A DNA stretch of 27,593 nt from CAZYVD01 sp964651045 (GTDB taxonomy: Bacteria; Zhuqueibacterota; QNDG01; DSAB01). Shown in pieces: positions 1 to 6,211 of the stretch. Positions within the stretch are counted from its first letter, which is position 1. Each line of letters opens with the position of its first letter. The notes beneath the pieces were generated by a model, which was given only the letters and a program-made list of their open reading frames with translations, was not told the DNA's origin and made no database searches. Location: contig CAZYVD010000034.1 in assembly GCA_964651045.1 (NCBI GenBank), positions 1-27,593 on the forward strand, in the 5' to 3' direction. The position numbers were made by a program, and so were the translations under genes.

Positions 1-298
1 TTAATTTCAAAACACTTTTTTGTTCTTTAGCACGTAACTTTGCAACAACGCCTAACTTTTAATCAATTGGCGCTATTATAATAATAATTTATCTTTTTTA
101 CAACAAATTTTAAAAATTATATAATCTATTAATTCTAAAAGGAACTAAATTAATCATACAGGTTCTTTTAATATTTATGTTTATTCTAAAAATATCATTA
201 ACTAAACTTTAGCAAATTTATATTTTCTCTCATATCTCTTGCTTTGACAGAATACCAAAAAGTCTGATTCCATTCTCTACATCTCACCTCTCCCTGTC

Positions 299-322
299 AT
301 TCCCGAAATCTTTTTCGGGAAT
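299..322. repeat. Perfect 10-bp inverted repeat, REP-like hairpin
   Basis: ATTCCCGAAA at 299-308 and its exact reverse complement at 313-322 flank a four-base loop TCTT. The core CCCGAAA/TTTCGGG is GC-richer than its surroundings. Similar CATTCCCGAAA-type palindromes are common as dispersed intergenic repeats in many bacteria. I saw no second copy in this window. A terminator role is less likely because no T-tract follows on either strand. Confidence 0.6.
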
Positions 323-887
323 CCATCCTCAATCCCACTACCTTTATTTACTCTTAAAACATGCAAGCACGACATGACAGTAAACAGTTGTATTATAAGA
401 TAATTCTTTCAAATCCATATTTAATCTCTCATCTTTTTTATCCAAAAGATACCACATGCTTCGATGCAGCTTGTGCTGAGATAGTTGAACGGCTCAGCAT
501 AAAAAAATTTTTTAAAGAGAATTTATCCTGAGCAGGCCACTTAAGTCTCAAATTTGTCAGAGTTTAATCATTAATAGAAACTGTCAAAATTTCAAATAAG
601 CATATAAATACCCTTCTCTTTATTCCAAGATTTATTATTATTCTTTGGTTATCATGTAGGAGAGAAAGTTCGAGTCATTGTTTAACTCCCTATTTTTCTT
701 TTCACACACCTAATCTCTGGCAAAACTATCAAAACTCTCTTAGGCGCTGCTGGGCTCATCTCTATCCAGAACTTAAAGAGTTAAAAAACCATCTCATTTC
801 TGTAATCTACAAACAGGAATCTATTCTAAACTGTTACAGACTTATATATATCTAAGGACTGAACATCAATAAAAAATCAAATTTTAG

Positions 888-916
888 TTGACAAAATCTC
901 AAGCAATGTTTATCTT
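888..916 (+). promoter_or_regulatory. Sigma-70-type promoter of the SPT-GNAT operon
   Basis: TTGACA (888-893) and TATCTT (911-916) are separated by exactly 17 bp. Transcription would start near 923, leaving a leader of about 50 nt before the GTG at 974. The start itself is set by AGAGGAG at 961-967. Confidence 0.65.
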
Positions 917-973
917 TTTAAACATATTTTTTACTTATCCCTTTATGGTAATCAATTAAGAGAGGAGCATATC

Positions 974-2158
974 GTGGATATATTCAACAAGTGTTACAAC
1001 TACACCAGAGCAAAAGAGGCTATTGCAGCTGGCATATATCCCTACTTTCGACAGATACAGTCAGGACCAGGATCAGAAGTTATCGTGGATGGCAAGAAAA
1101 TGATAATGATTGGATCTAACAACTACCTTGGCCTAACCGGTCATCCAAAAGTAGTAGAGGCGGCTGTCAATGCTGTTAAGAAGTATGGAACAGGATGTAC
1201 CGGATCCCGTTTTCTAAATGGAACACTGGATATCCATGTCGAACTCGAGAGCCGCCTTGCAAAATTCATGAACCGTGAGGCGGTTCTTTGTTTTACAACC
1301 GGGCACCAATCCAACCTCAGTGCCCTGGCCACCATAATAGGTAAAAACGATGTTGTTTTTACAGACCGGGCAGATCATGCCTCTATCGTGGATGGATGCC
1401 GACTCTCCTTCGGTAAAATTGTAAAATACAAGCACAATGACATGGACGATCTTGAAAGAGCATTAAATTTATATAGTGATAAAGATGTTGGTAAAATGAT
1501 CGTAACAGATGGTGTCTTTAGTATGGAGGGTGATATAGTAAAACTTCCAAGACTGGTCGAACTGGCAAATAAATATAATGCTCGAGTTTATGTAGATGAT
1601 GCCCACTCTATTGGTGTACTCGGCAAACACGGACGCGGCACAGGAGAACACTGGGGTCTGGAGGATAAGATAGACATCACAATGGGAACATTCAGCAAAT
1701 CATTTGCATCAGTAGGCGGTTTCATTGCCGCAGATGAACCGGTCATAGATTTCGTTAAACACAATGCAAGGTCGCTCATCTTTACAGCAAGCCCTCCTCC
1801 TGCATCTGTTGCCACAGTGCTTGCGTGTCTGGATATAATCGAATCTGAACCTGAGAGAATAGAGAAGCTCTGGAAAAATACAAGAAAGATGCACGAGGGC
1901 TTCAAGAGTCTCGGATTCGACACTGGACTGAGTGAAACGCCAATAATACCCATCAAGATCGGTAAGGATGAAGACTGTTTTGCCTTCTGGAAATTGATGT
2001 TCGAGAATGGAGTCTTTGCAAATCCAGCTATCAGTCCGGCAGTGCCACCAAACGAGGCAATAATAAGAACAAGTTATATGGCAACCCATACAGAAGAAGA
2101 ACTTGATAGGGTACTTGATATATTTGCCAAACTCGGCAAACAATTCGGAATAATTTAA
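974..2158 (+). CDS. spt: Serine palmitoyltransferase-like alpha-oxoamine synthase
   Basis: A PLP-dependent fold-type I enzyme expected to condense serine with a long-chain acyl thioester to 3-ketosphinganine, the first step of sphingolipid synthesis, in the cytosol or at the inner membrane face. The 394 residues match bacterial SPT length. Visible residues: His135 in DHAS (stacks on PLP), Asp208 and His211 in DDAHS (PLP N1 and substrate), and the Schiff-base Lys242 within GTFSKS. The TFSKS form is typical of SPT, whereas BioF and Kbl usually have GTLGKA. The segment around YGTGCTGSRFLNGT (71-84) is shared across the family. The start is GTG with AGAGGAG six bases upstream; no better ATG exists. 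The next gene follows after 12 nt and is a candidate N-acyltransferase, which supports a lipid rather than a biotin or threonine role. The alternatives, 8-amino-7-oxononanoate synthase or glycine C-acetyltransferase, are less likely because no bio genes or tdh are nearby. Confidence 0.8.
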   Translation: MDIFNKCYNYTRAKEAIAAGIYPYFRQIQSGPGSEVIVDGKKMIMIGSNNYLGLTGHPKVVEAAVNAVKKYGTGCTGSRFLNGTLDIHVELESRLAKFMNREAVLCFTTGHQSNLSALATIIGKNDVVFTDRADHASIVDGCRLSFGKIVKYKHNDMDDLERALNLYSDKDVGKMIVTDGVFSMEGDIVKLPRLVELANKYNARVYVDDAHSIGVLGKHGRGTGEHWGLEDKIDITMGTFSKSFASVGGFIAADEPVIDFVKHNARSLIFTASPPPASVATVLACLDIIESEPERIEKLWKNTRKMHEGFKSLGFDTGLSETPIIPIKIGKDEDCFAFWKLMFENGVFANPAISPAVPPNEAIIRTSYMATHTEEELDRVLDIFAKLGKQFGII

Positions 2159-2170
2159 AAAGAGGAGATC

Positions 2171-3298
2171 ATGAAAAGCCAGAAAGTATATGTTCGAGCA
2201 GTCGAGAATAAAAAAGATTTACGACTCTTTATTAAATTCCCATACAAGCATTACAAACAAAATCCATACTGGGTTCCTCCACTGCTCATGGATCAGAAAA
2301 TACTTTTAAATCCTGAAAAACATCCATTTTATAAACATGCAAAGGCACAGTTTTTTCTTGCCTACAAAGAAGGAAAACTGGCAGGCCGAATAGCAGCAAT
2401 AATCGATTACAAACACAATGAGTTCCACAACGAAAAGACAGGATTCTTTGGATTCTTCGAAACTATTGATGATTACGAAGTGGCAGAACAGCTACTCTCT
2501 GCCGCCCGTAATTGGGTAAAGGGGGAAGGAATGGATAGATTCAGAGGCCCAGTTAATCCTTCGCAAAATGAAGACTGCGGCCTCCTTATCGATGCTTTCG
2601 ACTCGCCGCCAGTGATAATGATGCCTTACAATTATCCCTACTATGCAACTCTCATCGAAAAGTTTGGATTGAAAAAGGTAATGGATCTCTATGCATACTA
2701 TATAGATGACAAAAAGCCCCCACCAGAAAAGCTGGTTCGAGTTGTCGAGGCTGTTAGGAGAAGGGAGAAGATAGTTGTCAGGCCAATAAATATTAAAGAC
2801 TTTGACAATGAGGCCAAAAAAGTGTGGTACGTTTACAACAATGCATGGAGCAAAAACTGGGGTTTCGTGCCAATGACAGAGGATGAATTCGACCACCTTG
2901 CCAAAAATTTGAAAAAGGTCGTAATCCCTGAAATCGCTCTAATGGCAGAAGTAGACTGTAAGCCCGTAGGCTTTTCACTCGCTCTCCCTGATATAAATCA
3001 GGCACTTATCCACACAAACGGTAGGCTGTTCCCATTTGGCCTTCCAAAGCTTTTGTGGTATTCCAGGAAGATAAACTGGATACGAATAATAATTATGGGA
3101 GTTATACATAAATATCAGAGACACGGAATTGATGCCATCTTCTATCTGGACACATGGAAGAATGCTGTTAAAAAAGGATACCACCAGGGGGAGATGTCGT
3201 GGATTCTGGAAAACAACAAGATGATGAACAGATCGGCACAGATGCTTGGAGGGAAAATATACAAAACATACCGTATGTATGAGATGAAACTAAAATAA
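2171..3298 (+). CDS. GNAT-fold acyltransferase, candidate bacterial ceramide synthase
   Basis: 375 residues of the acyl-CoA N-acyltransferase superfamily, in the roughly 370-400 aa group often annotated only as GNAT or hypothetical protein. Seen: an N-terminal NPYWVPP block (about 31-37), GRIAAI (77-82), a HNEF segment followed by an aromatic GFFGFFE stretch, RGPVNPSQNEDCG near 124-136, and a C-terminal ILENNKMMNRSAQMLGG block typical of a GNAT acceptor half. It starts at ATG with AGAGGAG upstream, 12 nt after the SPT-like gene, so the two are surely cotranscribed. Known: bacterial ceramide synthase (bCerS, described in Caulobacter) is a GNAT-like protein encoded near spt. Inference: this protein N-acylates the long-chain base made by its neighbour. 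It is paralogous to the product of 12634-13752, with shared WVPP, GRI, NEF, LPFG and ENNKMM/ETNKKM blocks. An acyltransferase for another amine remains possible. Confidence 0.6.
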   Translation: MKSQKVYVRAVENKKDLRLFIKFPYKHYKQNPYWVPPLLMDQKILLNPEKHPFYKHAKAQFFLAYKEGKLAGRIAAIIDYKHNEFHNEKTGFFGFFETIDDYEVAEQLLSAARNWVKGEGMDRFRGPVNPSQNEDCGLLIDAFDSPPVIMMPYNYPYYATLIEKFGLKKVMDLYAYYIDDKKPPPEKLVRVVEAVRRREKIVVRPINIKDFDNEAKKVWYVYNNAWSKNWGFVPMTEDEFDHLAKNLKKVVIPEIALMAEVDCKPVGFSLALPDINQALIHTNGRLFPFGLPKLLWYSRKINWIRIIIMGVIHKYQRHGIDAIFYLDTWKNAVKKGYHQGEMSWILENNKMMNRSAQMLGGKIYKTYRMYEMKLK

Positions 3299-3652
3299 CC
3301 ATCACAACACCGGGCAATTTTAGGCGTTGCAGAATGTATAGTGCTTCACTGTCAAAAAATATTGACAGTATTGTCATAAATTCTGAACAAACATATCTTC
3401 TATATTTTCAAATATTAACATCTACTTTATAAAACCATATGTCAGATTTCTATGACACTTACATGATTTCTGCATCAATTTCCCACCAAAGACCATAGAA
3501 TCATATCTCTTTTATTTTTATACAATTATACAGATAGATAAAATTAAAAATAATAGTGGCATATTAGTTGCTGAAAACCATTATGTTTGTAGTTCTCATC
3601 TCTCTTCATTCATCTCTAATTTTTTTAATGTATGTCTCGCCTCTCCTCTTTT

Positions 3653-3684
3653 AAAAGGCTTAGGAGTCTAACCTAAGCCTTTTT
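3653..3684 (+). terminator. Strong intrinsic terminator
   Basis: AAAAGGCTTAGG (3653-3664) pairs perfectly with CCTAAGCCTTTT (3672-3683) around a 7-nt loop, and a five-T run closes the element. On the other strand the stem is also followed by TTTT, so it may work in both directions. It isolates the SPT-GNAT unit from the dehydrogenase-thyX unit. Confidence 0.85.
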
Positions 3685-3701
3685 ATTATGAAATAATTCA
3701 C

Positions 3702-3730
3702 TTGAAATTTGGTTTTAAATTTACCATATT
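3702..3730 (+). promoter_or_regulatory. Probable promoter of the dehydrogenase-thyX operon
   Basis: TTGAAA (3702-3707), 17 bp, CATATT (3725-3730), directly after the terminator and about 38 bp before the ATG at 3768. The match to the sigma-70 consensus is moderate. Confidence 0.45.
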
Positions 3731-3767
3731 TTAAAATAATTGAAATTCAATCATAAGGACGATATAT

Positions 3768-4889
3768 ATGAAAAGGGTTGTCATTCTTGGTAGTGGAATG
3801 GTTGGAGAGGCCATTGCAATCGATCTGTGCAGACAGTACAGAGTCACAGCAGTCGATATCAAATCAGAAAATTTAGAAAGGTTAAGAGAGTCATATCCAG
3901 TAGAGACTATAGTAGAAGATCTCTCAAATTCAAAAACCATAAAAAAAATAACAGCCGACTTTGACCTTGTTATAGGAGCCCTCCCTGGCTTTATGGGGTT
4001 CGAGAGTCTGAAGAGTGTAATAGAGAATGGTAAAAATGTGGTAGACATCTCGTTTTTTAATGAGGATCCATTTGAGCTCGATTCCATTGCAAAAAGAAAA
4101 GGGGTAACTGCAATAGTCGACTGCGGAGTAGCACCAGGCATGAGCAACATGATACTCGGATACCATAATCAACATATGAGAGTGGAGCGGTTCGAGTGTC
4201 TGGTTGGAGGACTTCCATTCAAGAGAACATGGCCTTATGAATATAAGGCTCCATTCTCACCAATTGACGTGCTCGAAGAATATACAAGACCAGCACGGAT
4301 CGTTGAAAACAGCCAGATTGTAACAAGACCTGCACTTTCTGACCCAGAGTATGTTGATCTCGAACCTGTTGGAACACTTGAGGCATTCAACACCGATGGC
4401 CTCCGAACTCTGTTAAAAACAATGAACATACCTTACATGAAGGAAAAGACCCTGAGATATCCTGGACACATCACGATAATGAAAATACTCAGGGAAACAG
4501 GTTTCTTCTCAAAAGATCATATTAATATAGCTGGAAAAGAGATAAGACCAATCGATCTTACAACAAGGCTCCTCTTCCCATTATGGAAACTTGAAAAGGA
4601 TGAGCAAGAATTCACAGTAATGCGTATTACAATCTCCGGCAAGAAAGATAGTGAGGAAATATTTTATGAATATAATATGTTTGACAGGTTTGACGATAAA
4701 AATAAAATTTCCTCAATGGCAAGAACAACCGGCTTTACATGTACTGCAGTAGTAAATCTTCTGTTAAATGGTAATTTCAAGAAAGAGGGAATCTCACCTC
4801 CTGAATACATAGGAGCAGATCCTGTATGTTTTAATTATGTTATTGGCTACTTAAAAGAGCGAAATATAAACTATATTCTCCAAACTTAG
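3768..4889 (+). CDS. Lysine 6-dehydrogenase-like saccharopine dehydrogenase-family protein
   Basis: A 373-residue NAD(P)-dependent oxidoreductase. The N-terminal Rossmann fold shows GSGMVGEAIA (8-17). The middle carries the family block VDCGVAPGMSNMILGY, then a VGGLPFKR..PYEY segment, a PVGTLEAFNTDGLRTL segment and LRYPGH. These blocks in this order, and the length, resemble lysine 6-dehydrogenases (Geobacillus type), which oxidatively deaminate the lysine epsilon-amino group to allysine/piperideine-6-carboxylate. The saccharopine-dehydrogenase family also contains carboxynorspermidine dehydrogenases and other enzymes, so the substrate is inferred. The start ATG has AAGGA eight bases upstream. 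The stop is 9 nt before thyX, so the two are cotranscribed, although no pathway links them. The contrast with the lysine biosynthetic operon at 15389-20300 is notable. Confidence 0.7.
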   Translation: MKRVVILGSGMVGEAIAIDLCRQYRVTAVDIKSENLERLRESYPVETIVEDLSNSKTIKKITADFDLVIGALPGFMGFESLKSVIENGKNVVDISFFNEDPFELDSIAKRKGVTAIVDCGVAPGMSNMILGYHNQHMRVERFECLVGGLPFKRTWPYEYKAPFSPIDVLEEYTRPARIVENSQIVTRPALSDPEYVDLEPVGTLEAFNTDGLRTLLKTMNIPYMKEKTLRYPGHITIMKILRETGFFSKDHINIAGKEIRPIDLTTRLLFPLWKLEKDEQEFTVMRITISGKKDSEEIFYEYNMFDRFDDKNKISSMARTTGFTCTAVVNLLLNGNFKKEGISPPEYIGADPVCFNYVIGYLKERNINYILQT

Positions 4890-4898
4890 AGGGAAATA

Positions 4899-5819
4899 AT
4901 GCATAATGAGTTTGAGAAAATCCATAGAAAAAGCGTTGAAGCAATGGATGCGATACTCGGCAAACCTTTCAGGGTATTGGATGATGGCTTTGTAAGAGTA
5001 ATCGACTACATGGGATCTGACGAAGCAATTGTTCAGGCTGCTCGTGTCTCTTATGGAAAGGGAACTAAAAAGGTTCGTGAGGACAGAAACTTGATCCGGT
5101 ATCTTATGCGTCATCGCCACACCTCACCCTTTGAAATGTGTGAAATAAAACTTCATGTACGTGTTCCAATGGACTGCTGGCGGCAATGGATACGCCATCG
5201 AACAGCAAATGTAAATGAGTATTCGACCAGATACTCCATTGCAATAGACTCTGCACAGAAGACAGAGCCCGATAAGTGGCGGCTCCAGTCATCAGACAAT
5301 CGTCAGGGTAGCAGTGGCTTCCTTGATCCTCAAATAGGAAAAATAATGACTCAGGAGGAAGAAAGACTCCACAATACAGCTCGTAATATATATCAAGAAC
5401 GGCTTAAAAGAGGGATTGCAAGAGAACAGGCAAGAAAAGATCTGCCCCTATCCACCTACACAGAAGCCTACTGGAAGATCGACCTAAAAAATCTACTCCA
5501 TTTTTTAGAGCTTCGAATGGAAGAGCATTCACAGCTCGAGATACGCAGCTATGCAAACATAATAGGTAACGAGATCGTAAGACGATGGTGTCCGCTGACC
5601 TGGGAGGCTTTTCTTGACTACAACATGAACTGCATCATGCTCTCTGGAAATGAGATTCATATAATAAGATCCATAATTTCAGGAGACAAGAAGAGAGCCA
5701 TCAAAATCGCCGATGAACTCGGATGGCTTCCAGAGAGTAAGAAAAGTGTAAAAAAAGACCTTGAAAGAGTAGAATTTGAAACAAAACTAAAGAGGCTCAA
5801 CCTTTCTGTTCCATGGTAG
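4899..5819 (+). CDS. thyX: FAD-dependent thymidylate synthase ThyX
   Basis: Flavin-dependent enzyme that methylates dUMP to dTMP using methylene-tetrahydrofolate and NADPH, replacing ThyA. The diagnostic RHR-x7-S motif is R99-H100-R101 to S109 (RHRTANVNEYS). A second conserved block RHRHTSPFE lies at 71-79, and the dUMP-contacting Arg216 is within QLEIRSYA. At 306 aa it is longer than the common 220-250 aa forms, owing to an N-terminal lead of about 25 residues and a charged C-terminal tail (about 280-306). The ATG sits 9 nt after the dehydrogenase stop with AGAGGG upstream; an internal Met16 would give a shorter protein but has no better ribosome site. No thyA is visible here. Confidence 0.93.
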   Translation: MHNEFEKIHRKSVEAMDAILGKPFRVLDDGFVRVIDYMGSDEAIVQAARVSYGKGTKKVREDRNLIRYLMRHRHTSPFEMCEIKLHVRVPMDCWRQWIRHRTANVNEYSTRYSIAIDSAQKTEPDKWRLQSSDNRQGSSGFLDPQIGKIMTQEEERLHNTARNIYQERLKRGIAREQARKDLPLSTYTEAYWKIDLKNLLHFLELRMEEHSQLEIRSYANIIGNEIVRRWCPLTWEAFLDYNMNCIMLSGNEIHIIRSIISGDKKRAIKIADELGWLPESKKSVKKDLERVEFETKLKRLNLSVPW

Positions 5820-5920
5820 AAAAACAACTCCTTAAATAAAACACGATTAGCGATAATTAAAATGGTCAAGCCATTAAAACAATTATAATAAAAAGAGTTA
5901 TAATGGAGTTGTTTGCTACC

Positions 5921-6001
5921 CAAAATAAAAACACCACCTACGACGCATTCGCGCTTTCAGTGGTTCGTATTAATTATACTAAAGTATACAATAAAAGTCA
6001 A
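5921..6001 (-). ncRNA. Candidate very short RNA gene (own promoter plus terminator-like hairpin)
   Basis: On the minus strand, TTGACT (6001-5996), 17 bp and a consensus TATAAT (5978-5973) form the best promoter in the window. Transcription would start near 5967. It immediately enters a hairpin at 5964-5933: outer stem ACCAC/GTGGT, internal loop, inner stem GCGC/GCGT and a GAAT loop. GTTTTTATTTT follows (5932-5922). The predicted product is only about 45 nt and lies between two converging genes. It could be a small regulatory RNA, a decoy promoter, or the 3' terminator of read-through from the helicase with a coincidental promoter. It encodes no peptide. Confidence 0.45.
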
Positions 6002-6164
6002 GCATTTTTTATCAATATAGTAATATAGTTCAAAATCGGATAAATTCTTATTATAAAAGAAATTATGCCTGACAATTATATCAATTAAATAAAGGGTAGC
6101 CCTGTTATTTTAATACATTCAGTTCATAGTATAAATTTTGATTAAATTTTATTGTTTTATATAT

Positions 6165-6185
6165 AAAAACCATTCGTCAAGTGGT
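6165..6185 (-). terminator. Probable terminator of the helicase gene
   Basis: On the minus strand, 27 nt after the helicase stop, ACCA (6185-6182) pairs with TGGT (6172-6169) with a short inner extension, followed by TTTTATATA. The stem is short, so this is a moderate call. Confidence 0.4.
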
Positions 6186-6211
6186 TCGAAACAATATAAC
6201 AATCATTTACA

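Larger units (their letters stand above)
1..973. other. Long gene-free left flank
   Basis: No convincing coding frame was seen on either strand. The stretch is very AT-rich and contains a perfect 10-bp inverted repeat at 299-322, a 7-bp inverted repeat at 474-480/493-499 (TGCTGAG/CTCAGCA) and, at its right end, the promoter of the serine-palmitoyltransferase-like gene. The GC-richer patches around 290-330 and 455-545 look like dispersed intergenic repeat debris rather than genes. The window begins inside this spacer, so the gene to the left is not visible. Confidence 0.6.
3299..3767. other. Intergenic region with hairpins, terminator and promoter
   Basis: No coding frame. From left to right it holds an 8-bp inverted repeat at 3348-3369 (ACTGTCAA/TTGACAGT, loop AAAATA), about 280 bp of AT-rich sequence without recognised structure, a strong intrinsic terminator at 3653-3684, and a promoter for the next operon. 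The terminator lies 355 nt beyond the stop codon of the upstream gene, which leaves a long transcribed or independently transcribed stretch unexplained. Confidence 0.6.
5820..6211. other. Convergent intergenic region between thyX and the helicase
   Basis: No coding frame. It contains a compact minus-strand promoter-hairpin-T-tract unit (5921-6001, described separately) and a probable helicase terminator (6165-6185). The 6004-6160 part is almost pure A/T with nothing I can identify. Confidence 0.6.

Noticed and set aside
47..58. TTAGGCGyTG strings at 47-58 (minus), about 740 and about 3321 (plus) as a repeat family
   Set aside because: Only about ten shared bases without extended similarity or common structure; not distinguishable from chance here.
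1709..2143. 144-codon minus-strand frame inside the SPT-like gene
   Set aside because: It is antisense to the PLP lysine region of a clear enzyme and has no plausible start or homology.
5933..5964. tRNA-like fold suggested by ACCACC and a GC-rich patch
   Set aside because: No acceptor/anticodon arm arrangement or TTCGA loop in register; the short hairpin with T-tract explains it better.
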